Source: Entomortierella parvispora (taxonomy: Eukaryota > Mortierellomycota > Mortierellomycetes > Mortierellales > Mortierellaceae). From it: 64,000 nt of DNA. Below the pieces are notes generated by a model. That model saw only the letters and a list, made by a program, of their open reading frames with translations. It did not search any database and had not been told where the DNA came from. Shown in pieces: positions 1 to 9,692 of this stretch; the first letter of the stretch is position 1; the number at the start of each line of letters is the position of its first letter. Both the position numbers and the translations under genes were made by a program. The stretch is from NCBI GenBank assembly GCA_963573315.1, contig OY752142.1:3162001-3226000 (forward strand), given 5' to 3'.

Positions 1-1454
1 ACCGCAAACGATAAAGTCTGTCTGAAACCTATAGGATATTAATCGAAAACATTTGTCAGGCCATGGACTTGATGGAATTCAAGATGCAAGGTCCTGCTTC
101 TCGTATTCTTACATGGTGGTGATTTCGACGTATTGAGCAGGGAGTCCAGACCTGAGTTGATCCTTTGGCCTGTTCTTCACCACCGCAATCTTGACCAATG
201 CAGCCCAACCAATAAGAAGTTCAGTTTCGCTCTTCCAACACAGTCGACATTTGAATAGGTCAGCTCTTGGACTTGATCCAGGTCTGTCAATGAAGGTGAT
301 ACGCTGCTCTGTCATGGTGTCGTAGATCTTGACTCCGAGATCGTTGGACCAAGCGATCAAATTACCACACCATTTGATGGCATAGATAGGTCCCTCTCCA
401 GAATGCAGCACAACATCCCGGTTCCCGAACCAGCCTATCGAAAACATTGGAATGAACGTTGAGTACAAGACGTTGTTTCTGAACAACATTCAAAGTTCAA
501 ACGGGTTCTCGTGCAATATCCTGTTCCAGCTGAAATGTCCATGTACCTTTCTCATTCAAAATCAGTTGTCCTGCCCTTCCTCCAGAAACAAACTGACGGC
601 CATTCGACCGAGCGTAGTGAGGCTCCAGTGCTACGGCGTTCACCGGACGCTTATAATTGAAGACGTGATTTTCGCTCACAAAGAGACCGTTGATAACAAC
701 CTTGCCTGAAGGTAGAGTAGACGAAGGAAATATTAGATATAGTATACATACCGCGGAGTGGCTTTTAAAAGCCACTTTGTTTGACTTCAAGTATTCTTAC
801 CATCATCAGAGGCACTCGCGATATATTCGCCATCCAAGTCCACGCTCAAGTCGTTCACAGTGGCCTGATGAGCCTGGAACTTTTGATTCTCGTTTCCTTC
901 AAAGTCCATGATATGTACTATACCCCAGTGGGTTCCCATGGCCTATTCCAGAAAGGAAAAAAGCAGAGTGAAAGGCATCAGCTACTACACGTACAGAATC
1001 TGTTGAACAAACGCGCTTTCATAACGCGTCAGATTGTCCTTACCAGGAATCTGTCCGAGACGGTCGTGGCACTGGCAGAGTCCTTCTTGAGCATGTCTCC
1101 GATGCCGGCGCCGAGTCGTTGGTAGTTGAGCTTTGGCTCTTCGTCTTCCTCATCCGATTCTTCCTCGCTTGACTCTTCTTCCCCGGACTCTTCCTCCTCC
1201 TCTTCGTCTTCCTCTTCTTCCTCCTCGTCGTCTTCTTCTTCTTCTTCTTCCTCTTCGTCGTCGTCTTCCTCCTCTTCCTCCTCTTCTTCTTCATCGTCTT
1301 CTTCTTCATCTTCGCTTTCTTCTACTTCGCTATTGGCTGTGTCCTCTTCGTGTTCATCGTGCGATTGTAGCGGCTGAGGATTTTCATGGATGGCCAGGTT
1401 TTGCATTCCTGGGACGGGATCGGCCGCCATGCCTGGCTCGTTTGTTGAGCTCAT
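1..1454 (-). CDS. VPS41: VPS41-like HOPS complex subunit, N-terminal part (runs off the left edge)
   Basis: Vps41 is a subunit of the HOPS tethering complex and promotes fusion at the vacuole and late endosome. Visible exons on the minus strand are 1454-1044, 942-801, 705-547, 434-113 and 28-<1. All joins keep phase and use GT-AG borders. After an extremely acidic Glu/Asp leader (about residues 35-105) comes the family signature EPKLNYQRLG, followed by the WD40 propeller start with GTHWGIVHIMDFEGN, LHSGEGPIYAIKW and NLIAWSNDLGVKIYD. These are typical of Vps41 N-termini. The clathrin-repeat and RING parts must lie left of base 1. The start at 1454 is the first in-frame ATG; the open frame upstream offers only a TTG. 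The acidic leader is longer than I expect for the family. Identity is well supported, but the protein is incomplete here. Confidence 0.9.
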
Positions 1455-1759
1455 GCGAGTCGAGATGTCTATCCTGTGTTGCAATGAATGGAGGATGGTG
1501 GAAGTGGGATGCTGCTTGGCGGTTTGTTAGTGATGATATACCGACACTGCTCCTGGAATGAGATGCTGACCGTTGGCGAGAACAGGAAAAAAACAGAATG
1601 AACCAAACGCATTATGCATGTGCTCGCGCTCACGTGACTTTCTTGCGCACTCACTCGCTCGCTCGCTCTCACCACGATCGGGGCCATATGGACAAGTACA
1701 TCATGTTGTATTATTGTGTATAGGAGATGAAGCACAGTTCAAATTACACGAGGCTTTTA
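1455..1759. other. Spacer between PEX2 stop and VPS41 start
   Basis: This is the 3' flank of PEX2 and the promoter side of VPS41. It contains one CACGTG box at 1631-1636 inside the core TCACGTGAC. No coding potential stands out. Confidence 0.6.
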
Positions 1760-3317
1760 TTATTCTTGGCGAGTTTTCTCGTCAAGTTTGCCTTCTTTTT
1801 CTTCGTCGTCCTCGTACTCGTCTTCGTCATCGGCATCCTCGGCCTCGCTGTCTGCCTTTTCTTGAAGTGCCTTGTCCTCTGCGATCTCCACATGTCGGCC
1901 AATAGCATCCACCTTCTTGCCACAACGAAGGCAGCACCATTCATCATCAATCATCATCTTGGTCTTGATACAATAATAGCAATAGACATGTCCACAGTTG
2001 GTGATATAAGGGTTGTAGATCACGGTAGATGTTGATGTTCCTGGGGCTGCTGTCGCGCCATTGTTGTTTTCGTGGCAAATAGCACATATATGAGCTGGTA
2101 ACACTGAAAGCTCGTTGGCAGACGTGAGTGCAGCAGGCAAGAGCATCCTCTTGACATTCCGCTTGAGCTTTGACACATTGATGAGTGGCATCAAGAACAT
2201 CAAGAATTCCTAAAGGGAGAATTAAAAAAGGTCAGAATTCATCAGGTCCGCGGATAAAACTCTTTGCAACTTGACATGACCAGCGAACGGGATCTTACTG
2301 TGAATGCGTGCCAGACCATCTGACGGTTCAGGAACTCGAAGCTTGCTTGACGATTTGAATTGCGCTCTGCATAGACAAGTCTCATGGACAAGACGCGTTC
2401 CAGAATGGTTCGGTATCTATGGCATGAAGGTGGATGCAGGAACTGCTTAACATTGTGTCCTCGGATCCTGTTGTTGGTGATGTAAAAGATGTGTATGTGT
2501 ATATCTGACCAGAAGACTTACTTTCCAGCATAGAGGAAGGCCAAAAAGTTGATCAAGGACACTATCCTGAAAACACTGCCGCCCTTTTGCAAGACATTCC
2601 ATGCCTTCCGTTTGATGTTGTCCTCTGGAAGTTCTCCCCATCCTTGTGCAGTCACCACGCGGTTCACGCGCTCCATGGCGTATTGTCCTCCTACGGTGAC
2701 AACGCCATAGGCGATCCTTTGTGTCTTTGTCAACGGCGCATCTCTTGCAGTTGATTGTACTATTGTGATGCCAAGAAGAAAACTATTCGGTTAGCAAAAG
2801 AACATAATTGGTATGATCCAACATTGCACAAATGTGCGCTTTGATGCTTGGAACATACATCCACCGCTGTGTTTCCGTTCGTTTCTGTAGATCAAGTTCT
2901 GGAGTTGCGATCCATAGGTGGCGCCCATGTCATAGACTGAAAACTTGTACATGACTAGGTTCAAGACCAAAGCCAGCTCGGGCTTGAACTTTTCCTTGAA
3001 GGTTGGCTGGGGGTATGGAAACAAAAAAGAGAAACGAGATGGCTTGTGGTCAGAGAGATCGCCCAGTTGCGTAATAAAGTGCGTATTATCATATGACAGC
3101 AGCCTTTTGATACCTTGAAAAGCGAGAATGCACTCCAGAGCTGCTCCTTCATGGTTTCTAAGAGTTCGTCGTCCAACAGCTCTGCGTCCAGCTGACTGAC
3201 TTTCATGATGCGCAGGGGAGGGGAGGGGAAGGAGGCAAGCTGGCGACGAAGGGCCGAGAGCGGAGCTTGGACCCGCTTCCAGTCTGGCTCCCAGAAGGGA
3301 GAGGTGTTTGAGGTCAT
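1760..3317 (-). CDS. PEX2: PEX2, peroxisomal RING-type E3 ubiquitin ligase
   Basis: Pex2 is a peroxisomal membrane RING peroxin. With Pex10 and Pex12 it ubiquitinates the import receptor Pex5 so that it can be recycled. Exons on the minus strand are 3317-3114, 3006-2859, 2759-2522, 2416-2299 and 2209-1760. They join in phase to 385 residues, a normal family length. The N-terminal half carries the peroxin membrane domain, with KPELALVLNLVMYKFSVYD and GATYGSQLQNLIYRN. Near the C-terminus is a C3HC4 RING: HICAICHEN, then NCGHVYCYYC, then WCCLRCGKK. A highly acidic tail of about 35 residues follows the RING. The start ATG at 3317 faces the small gene at 3734 across a shared divergent promoter. 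Another RING peroxin is unlikely given the match to Pex2 membrane-domain motifs. Confidence 0.92.
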
Positions 3318-3733
3318 GCGTGTGTGTTTGTGTGGGTATAGAGGGAGGGGGGTGGGATTGGAGAGTGATGAGTAGGGGAGACGGAGGATGAGAAAAGGAA
3401 TGGAGGAATGGAGGGAGCGAAGGGAGAGGGGAGATGAGCGACGGGGATCAAGGCAGCCGAGAGATGGAAGTGGAAAGTGAATGAAGGGTTCAAAGAGAGA
3501 TGCACGCGGAGAGACGGGCGGCGGGCGAGCCGGGGACAGACACACGGGGAGAGACACGGGCAGATCGGCCCTCTCTTAAAGCAAACTAGCCCTGCTCTCT
3601 GTAAACGCAACTTTGCCTGCCACTTCTCCTCCGTCCCATCCTCGCTGATCTGTCGCCAAGTGCATTCAACCATCCCCTCTGCCTCGACTCTAGAGTCCCC
3701 GCATTCCAACTCGGTCCGATCCCCATCCTCACA
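3318..3733. other. Shared divergent promoter region between PEX2 and the small membrane protein gene
   Basis: The stretch is strongly purine/pyrimidine biased on the PEX2 side (GGGAGGGG-type runs around 3340-3420). It holds no convincing ORF. Both neighbouring ATGs point away from it. Confidence 0.5.
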
Positions 3734-4205
3734 ATGTCTTTTTTCAACCGCAATCTCCCCATCATCATCGCCGCCACCGTCGGTGTCATGTCCGGCATGT
3801 ACGTTTGGGAACCCATGTTCAAGAAATACCAGAGGTAAGCAACCGACTTTTCTCAGGAACAAAAGATCAAGAAAGCAATCGATCGCGGAAGCGATTGAAC
3901 AGTCTCTCTGAACCTATCACGACCATACAGTGCAGATTGAACAGGGTCACTAACCACCGCGCATCCAAATATATCTACTGAACAGAGAGAGCAAAGGAAC
4001 ATGGGATTACAAGGTCGTTCAGGAAACCAGAGCTGCAGAAATGAGAGGCGATGCCGACGCCGCGGCTGCCACCATCGCCTCCAACTCGACCTCCTCGCCT
4101 GCTGCCAATAGTCAACAATCGACGCCATCAGTGTCAGCAATCCCAGCTCAGTCAGGCGTGGACAAGGACACTGTATCCTCCAGTCCTTCATCTTCATCAT
4201 CATAA
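3734..4205 (+). CDS. Small single-pass membrane protein, PIGBOS1/fungal mitochondrial microprotein-like
   Basis: Two exons, 3734-3834 and 3986-4205, join in phase through an AG/GTAAGC donor to give 106 residues. The N-terminus has a hydrophobic segment with a Gly/Met-rich pattern (IIIAATVGVMSGMYVWEP), followed by MFKKYQRESKGTWDY. The second half is Ala/Ser/Thr-rich and probably disordered. The layout of a short hydrophobic N-terminal anchor, then an aromatic-Pro and a basic -F(K/E)xY segment, resembles the vertebrate mitochondrial outer-membrane microprotein PIGBOS1. That resemblance rests on pattern memory only. Function is unassigned. The ATG follows a pyrimidine-rich leader ending in CCTCACA, and the stop is TAA at 4203. 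Confidence 0.65.
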
Positions 4206-5498
4206 ACAACCTAGCATCCTATCATTCGCGAACCTCATCTAAAAAAAACAATAAACCGTTGTAACGAACCACAGTGGAGAAAAGGACTGGTATGTAGACT
4301 GGAGTGAGTGAGTATCTTTGATAAAGCAGTAGGGCGTAGGGGAGAACTGTAAAGTGATTTTACGTTCTGCGTGAAAAAGAGACACATACAGTACGGTGCC
4401 CAATTGCTGACCCAATGCACAACTGATTGAAGCACTCGGCAAAACTGCCGCAGGGTTGTACGATCCGTGGTGTTTGCGCGTGTTCTGCTGATATAGTATC
4501 GACCTCTTCGCCGGCTCTTGGACTACCATAGGTACATATCACCAATCGACGTGTTGAGTATGGTGGCAATTGAGAGGCCAATTGCGATAGTACTTGTACT
4601 TTGTATTAAGGCTCAATACCTCACACTGCCAAGGTTGGTCGCGGGAACAATGGACATGGGTGCCGTCAATTGACGATCTGTGCTATAGTAGTGCAATCCA
4701 CTCCATAACTCTTTAAATAAACGTGCGTTGGTCTACAGACGCGTCCATGACCTTTGGTCATGTTGACATACCCTACAAAATAACCTTTAGGTATGTAGAC
4801 TGCTGATGTACACGCTCAAAAAGTGGATAGATACTGTAATTTTGGAAAACAAGTTCATTTGAGCAACAAGATTACAAAAAAGATAGGGAACAAGGAACAT
4901 CTTTGATCACACCAAGGGAAATAGAAAACAAGAGAACTTGCATCTCCGTCGGTGGCGCAAGGTCAGAAAAAATGACGCCCCATGCGCAAAAGACGCAAGG
5001 TCCGCTTCAGCCCTCTCAAAAGATCACCGCACTCAACGCCTCAGCAGAGGCGCAGTGTTCTTGTGGAGGAGGTCCAGTTCATTTTTGCCCCTGTTGACAT
5101 CTCGGATCGTGACACCAAGCTCTCATTGGATGAATTCCAATCAGGGGCAACGATGCGCTCGTCCCCTTGCAACGGACATCTCAAACGTTATTATTTTTAA
5201 ATAATCATCTCTCAGAAAACACCCGAGACCCACAGTTCCCCTTGTTTTCGAACTGTAGGCAAAACAAAAAAAAAGACCGAGATACAAATCTCCATCGTCA
5301 AATGAACTCGGGGCTTGCGTGAATTATCAATTATAGGCCAACAAAAAACCGAGATACAAATCTCCATCGTCAAAAAAACTCGGGCTTGCTGTTACAGTGT
5401 TGTTTTATGTATTTAGTTTTAGATAAGTGTGTAGATAACAAGTAAAGTGGCGTAATATATGAAGGGGGGAGATGTCCTATCGGCCTACAGTAATTTTT
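4206..5498. other. Intergenic stretch between the small membrane gene and the chitin deacetylase
   Basis: About 1.3 kb without a supportable gene. Both flanking genes end here (convergent). The only structure seen is the duplicated hairpin-like element at 5256-5389. Confidence 0.55.
5256..5389. repeat. Two-copy direct repeat with internal hairpin, downstream of the chitin deacetylase
   Basis: Copies lie at 5256-5318 and 5334-5389. The cores (5276-5318 and 5348-5389) are nearly identical, beginning ACCGAGATACAAATCTCCAT and ending GGGCTTGC. Inside each core, GAGAT/ATCTC and CCGAG/CTCGG can pair. Read on the minus strand, as an extension of the deacetylase transcript, each hairpin is followed by a T-run. 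Confidence 0.75.
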
Positions 5499-6818
5499 TT
5501 ACAGCACAGAAGCGATGATGGCAGCCACGACAAGGGTCATGACAGAGCCCATGGCCTTGAGGGACATGGCACCGCTTGCGTTAACAATAGCAGGTGCTGT
5601 GGTGGCAGGTCCGGTGTTGCCTCCAGCGCCGCTAGGAGTGCTGCCGGGCTTTCCAACGGCGGAACCGTTCGTGCTGACAGCCTGGTCTCCTTGAATTGGG
5701 TAAATAAAGCTCTCCTCCCAGTAAGGCTGAGCAATGTTGTTGCAGGCGGTGGCGGGCATGGTCTTGTACAACTTTTGGATGGTAGGCAACCAGAACTCGG
5801 CAAGGGTGATGGTCGAGTTGGAGAGCTCGTGCTCCAAAGTGATGTGTCCGTGCTGAGTGTCGTTGCCCTTGAGGTGGTTCTGGATCCATCCGTTGACAGT
5901 GTTGTTGGCGGTTTCGTAAGAGATGGAAGTGCTGGTGGCAGGAACGAGATCACCAACAATCTCCCAATCGTCGGTATCCTGGTCCCAGATAATGGTACGC
6001 ATGCCCATCTGCCAAGCAATGGCACGGACACGATCGTCGACATCACCATATGGAGGACGCCAGCACTTGGGCGTGATTCCCAAAACCTCCTTGATCATAC
6101 GCATCGAGTAGTAGAACTCGGCAACGACCTCCGCGTTGGTGAGGGTGGTCATCAAAGGGTGAGACCAGGTGTGAACACAGATAGTGTGTCCGTCGTTCAA
6201 TCCACGCTGCGCGGCAGCAGGTGCTCCTTGAATCCTGGAACCAATGTAGAACAAGTTGGCCTTTTGGTCGTCGTGGTTGAGCAAGAAGTCGTACAAGTTG
6301 GGCTCGGCCCACTTGGAGTTCTCCTCGGTGACGGGGTAGTAGTACATTGGACCGTCATCATAGGTCAAACCCCAAGTGTTAGGGACTGGGCAGATGGAAA
6401 TATCAGGAGGGATGTAGCTGATCTTAGGGGTAACACATCCTCCATGGGTCCACCAGCAGTAAGGGTCGTTGGCGGGGATGGTGAAGTTGGCAGCGCCAGT
6501 TGGGGGTGCGTCAGGAACATGAGTCCAGTCAATCAACTTCATGATAGGAACGACGTTGATGTCGGAGGATGCATTCGCAACGACCACGTTCATGGCAGGA
6601 TACCCGGAGAAGGCGGGGGCGTAAGTAGAGAGATTGCCCGAGGGCAGTGGGGCGTTCCCAGCAGGAGGCCATGAAGTGATGACACCGGTTGGTGCAGGGA
6701 AAGCGGGGAGGTAGGTAGGCGATGACTGGGGAAGGTAGCTGGCAGTGGGGGTGGCAGCGCCGTTGACTGACGACAGGAAGACTGCGGCCAGCACAGTTGC
6801 GGTCTGAAGTGCAATCAT
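5499..6818 (-). CDS. Secreted, GPI-type chitin deacetylase (carbohydrate esterase family 4)
   Basis: The enzyme removes N-acetyl groups from chitin to give chitosan, a major wall polymer in zygomycete-grade fungi. This is a single uninterrupted ORF of 439 residues. A signal peptide (ATG at 6818, hydrophobic core AVFLSSVNGA) is followed by a Pro/Ser/Thr-rich stretch. The NodB domain then shows the catalytic motifs in order: LTYDDGP (metal-binding Asp pair), HTWSHP (metal-binding His), RPPYGDVDDR, IIWDQDTDDW and ITLEHE. The C-terminus is a Gly/Ser/Ala/Thr linker ending in a hydrophobic tail (MTLVVAAIIASVL) that fits a GPI-anchor signal. An in-frame upstream ATG at 6863 would spoil the signal peptide, so 6818 is preferred. 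It is divergent with the secreted gene at 7540. Several N-x-S/T sites are present. Confidence 0.93.
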   Translation of the reverse strand: MIALQTATVLAAVFLSSVNGAATPTASYLPQSSPTYLPAFPAPTGVITSWPPAGNAPLPSGNLSTYAPAFSGYPAMNVVVANASSDINVVPIMKLIDWTHVPDAPPTGAANFTIPANDPYCWWTHGGCVTPKISYIPPDISICPVPNTWGLTYDDGPMYYYPVTEENSKWAEPNLYDFLLNHDDQKANLFYIGSRIQGAPAAAQRGLNDGHTICVHTWSHPLMTTLTNAEVVAEFYYSMRMIKEVLGITPKCWRPPYGDVDDRVRAIAWQMGMRTIIWDQDTDDWEIVGDLVPATSTSISYETANNTVNGWIQNHLKGNDTQHGHITLEHELSNSTITLAEFWLPTIQKLYKTMPATACNNIAQPYWEESFIYPIQGDQAVSTNGSAVGKPGSTPSGAGGNTGPATTAPAIVNASGAMSLKAMGSVMTLVVAAIIASVL

Positions 6819-7539
6819 GATTGAAAAGGAAAACGGGGTGGGATGAGGGACTGAAGGGAACAAGGAGAAAAGGAAGAAAGAAGGAAAGAAGTCGGCGTTG
6901 GCGGAAATGAGGGGTCTTTATGAAGGCAAACGTCTGTCTAGAAGGAGCGGGGCGGAAGAACCTCGCCTGTCCTGCTGGACAGGGAAAATCTATTCTTGTA
7001 TAGCGCTGCTTTGTAGGTTTGTGTGCATGTCCTTGCGATTGCCGAAAAGGTTCGTTTGCAGCAGGCTAGGCGGATGATCCCCGTTGCCTCCACTGCTGGG
7101 CTCAGTCTATTCTTGAAATTCTCTTGGTTCCCTTTTTATTATTGTCGGGTGAGCTCTGACCTGTGGACAGCGGTTGAGCGTCATTTGGATTTGTGCCAAT
7201 TTCCGTTTAGTGTTTGCGCTTTTGAATGCAATAACGGTCGTGAAAGAGGGGCTGTGACTACAGGAAAAAGGTTATTGCCAGGTTCAGTACAGTAGCACAG
7301 TGCACCACTGCCACTCTTCGCTCGTTAAAGTCCCTTTTTCGCGGCGCGGGTCCTGTGCTGAGTGTGTACTTGTCCCCCCTGCCCGTCCGCCGGCAATCTT
7401 GGGCACAGCAGACACCGGGGCTGATTCGTCAAAAGGGGTTTAAAAGGCAGTAGCCCTCGGCTTTTGCTTCTCTCCTCAGCGAACCCTTCCTTTCTCTCCC
7501 CTTCCTCCTGCAACCACATCTTCTGCCTAGCCCTCCAGC
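6819..7539. other. Divergent promoter region between two cell-surface genes
   Basis: A 721-bp spacer lies between the chitin deacetylase and GPI-protein start codons. A TATA-like TTTAAAAGG sits at 7439-7447 on the plus side, about 100 bp before the ATG at 7540. No ORF here looks real. Confidence 0.5.
7439..7447 (+). promoter_or_regulatory. TATA-like element of the secreted GPI-protein gene
   Basis: TTTAAAAGG lies 93-101 bp upstream of the ATG at 7540 and is followed by a CT-rich leader, as expected for a strongly expressed fungal gene. Confidence 0.45.
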
Positions 7540-8301
7540 ATGCGTATCAATCTTCTCTCCCTCTCCCTTGCCGCCCTTGGCCTCGCCAGCATCGAAGCTA
7601 CCGTTCAGAACGTGTACATCAATCCCAGTGATGATGTCGTCTGTTTGATTTTGCCTCCCGCGGGCCAACTCATCGGCAACACTCAAACCATCGGCACATC
7701 CCACTGCACCAACGGAACCGGTGACAGCCTCCTCCCCCAAAACTTCTTCGTCGCAAAGCAATTCTTGACCACCTCGACCTACGTTCAGGCTTGGGGACTG
7801 ATGGACGACGCTTCCGTGGGTATGCTCACCTCTGACGGCGGTGGACAGTACGATATCCACGCTGACTCTGGCACCAACCGTGCCCCTGGTTGGGCCGTCT
7901 TTGTGGAGTTGCTTGAACCTAACACTGGACGCTGGTGCATTCGTTTCTGCCACGCACTCGGAACCGACTGCAACATGGGCAACTCGGACGCTGGATGCGA
8001 GGGTGCCCTCAAGATCACGGATTGGCCCACAACTCCTCTTCCTTCCTCTGGCTCAACTTCTGGCTCAACTTCATCCAACTCTACCACCAAGGCCGGCAGT
8101 ACTACTACTGGAACCAAGGCTGGCACCGCCATTGCCACCGCCACTGGCACCAACGCCAATGCCACTTCTGCCGCCGCCACTGCCGCCACCGCGACGTCCA
8201 CTATCCCTGCTTCGGGCAAGTCCAGCTCGGCTACATCAATGTTCAGTGCCAAGGCACCTCTTGCAGTGATGGCCATCTCTCTTGCTGCTCTTTTCTTCTA
8301 A
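7540..8301 (+). CDS. Small secreted GPI-type protein, family unassigned
   Basis: Intronless ORF of 253 residues. Residues 1-21 form a signal peptide (LLSLSLAALGLASIEA). The mature domain (about residues 22-165) has cysteines spaced as in a disulphide-bonded fold (VCLILPP, SHCTNG, RWCIRFCHALGTDC, DAGCEG). It is followed by a Ser/Thr/Ala-rich linker of about 65 residues, suited to O-mannosylation. The C-terminus is a hydrophobic tail (APLAVMAISLAALFF) expected to be exchanged for a GPI anchor. I do not recognise the globular domain; fungi have many such surface proteins of unknown role. The head-to-head arrangement with a chitin deacetylase is compatible with a wall role, which is inference only. 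Confidence 0.82.
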   Translation: MRINLLSLSLAALGLASIEATVQNVYINPSDDVVCLILPPAGQLIGNTQTIGTSHCTNGTGDSLLPQNFFVAKQFLTTSTYVQAWGLMDDASVGMLTSDGGGQYDIHADSGTNRAPGWAVFVELLEPNTGRWCIRFCHALGTDCNMGNSDAGCEGALKITDWPTTPLPSSGSTSGSTSSNSTTKAGSTTTGTKAGTAIATATGTNANATSAAATAATATSTIPASGKSSSATSMFSAKAPLAVMAISLAALFF

Positions 8302-8713
8302 ATACACCTTTTGAATTCACAAATATCCCCCCAAAGAAGAAAACAAAGCGGAACCCGCCCGTTTAATCCACATGTCCTTTCCTTGCGGGTCAAGCAAAGC
8401 AACGAAAATAAAATTTCATGGCCGAAAGAAAAAAAAAAAAGAAAACAAACAGAAAAAAGGTTGTTCCCGTGGTTTTTTTTTTTCGTTTCATATGTGCCTC
8501 ATCATGACGGAGTATTTTACTTGAAAGACGCGACGGCGGAATCCGAAATGGATCTAATAGACCATAGCTCCAACCTTACCACAATGAGCAGAGCACTGCA
8601 CCGTATGATGTGCAGGCGACAACTAATTGACATTTCTGGAGTGTGCACCCCCCGGAAGAGCCCTGGCTCGAGGCGCGAGAAAAATTGGTGGCGCTTTCGT
8701 TCCTGAATTAAAA

Positions 8714-8760
8714 CACGTGACATGTCACGTGACCAATTACTTTGAGTAGTATCACGTGAT
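8714..8760. promoter_or_regulatory. Cluster of three CACGTG (bHLH-type) boxes, two in an 18-bp perfect palindrome
   Basis: CACGTGACATGTCACGTG at 8714-8731 equals its own reverse complement. A third box sits in the palindrome ATCACGTGAT at 8751-8760. CACGTG is the known core of fungal bHLH factors such as Cbf1 and Pho4. No binding data are available for this organism. Confidence 0.6.
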
Positions 8761-9303
8761 TTGCCACCAAATCGACGAATGACCAGTGAGCGCGAGTTGT
8801 GGTCTCGTGGTTGAAGCAGAAAAAAATGAAAGTAAAAGCAACGAAGGGAGAGAGAAGGGACATTCCGACATGGTATCAGAGTCAATTGCTGATAGAGTCG
8901 CTTCCCCCGCTCCCCCTTTTGGATCGATATAACATACAGGAGTTGAAAGAGGAAGCGCGGTGGCCGTCAACGGACTGGAGTTGTCATGTCTATATACCTT
9001 TTTCTGTCTTTTGTTTTGACCAGATCGACAACAGAGATGACAGCATGATATGGACGACCGGGCAGGGGGTCGAGGTGCGAAGACTAGAATGCGGAATGGG
9101 GTCGTTGAGCAGAGCAGGGCAGTAATGGAGGGGCTATTGTCACTCCAGAGCGACGTCGCTCTGCTTACTGAAGAGAAAGGAAGGAAGGAAGGAGGGACGA
9201 TCAAGAAAGGAAGGAGGAAAGAGGGAGGATGGGCGAGGAACGGGCGAGGAACGGGAGCAGTAAAGGGTATACGAGGGCATGTAGCATGTGTGCAGCATGT
9301 ACC

Positions 9304-9386
9304 ATGTGTGTGAAGGAGTAGTGTGTGTGTATTGTGCATGTGTATTGTGTACTGTGTATGTGTATGTGTGCAGAGTGTGTGTGTGC
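9304..9386. repeat. TG-rich microsatellite tract
   Basis: Interrupted TG/TGTA dinucleotide runs cover about 80 bp upstream of the FHA-RING gene. Confidence 0.7.
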
Positions 9387-9525
9387 GTTGTGTGGAGAAA
9401 GAGGACAGAACCTTGTCTGGCCGCCTTCAGCTCGTTGGTCCTTTTCCTCCTCTTCCCTTCTCTCCTCCCTTCTCTCCTCACTCTTCCCATCAACCCATTC
9501 ATTCTTCCTCCCCTGCCTCATTCGC

Positions 9526-9560
9526 TCTCACTCTCTCTCTTTCTCTCTCTCTCTCTTTCT
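9526..9560. repeat. CT-rich microsatellite tract
   Basis: Runs of CTCTCT broken by TT lie about 135 bp before the ATG at 9693. They are probably in the 5' leader. Confidence 0.7.
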
Positions 9561-9692
9561 TACCTAACCTCTCGACTGCACCTGCTCTCATCCTTCCTTG
9601 CTACATCTCTCACTGCCTGTCTCTCACGCATTCACCAACCCTCCTCACACAAGTTGCCTTTCCTCGTCCCATTCCCATTGACATTGTCCAGC

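Larger units (their letters stand above)
8302..9692. other. Intergenic region with CACGTG palindromes and microsatellites
   Basis: About 1.4 kb with no supportable gene. It contains the 8714-8760 CACGTG cluster, purine-rich GGAAG/GGCGAGGAAC repeats at 9177-9256, a TG-rich tract at 9304-9386 and a CT-rich tract at 9526-9560. The CT-rich tract is probably the leader of the gene starting at 9693. Confidence 0.55.

Noticed and set aside
497-546. Extension of VPS41 exon 3 to a GTTTGA donor at 502
   Set aside because: It breaks the frame to the next exon. The GTACAT donor at 546 restores NEKGWFGN, matching the Vps41 family.
1126-1377. Poly-serine frame on the plus strand
   Set aside because: Reverse-strand reading of the Glu/Asp-rich leader of VPS41.
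5472-6674. 400-codon plus-strand frame
   Set aside because: Antisense to the chitin deacetylase, whose catalytic motifs are all intact on the other strand. The plus-frame product has no recognisable features.
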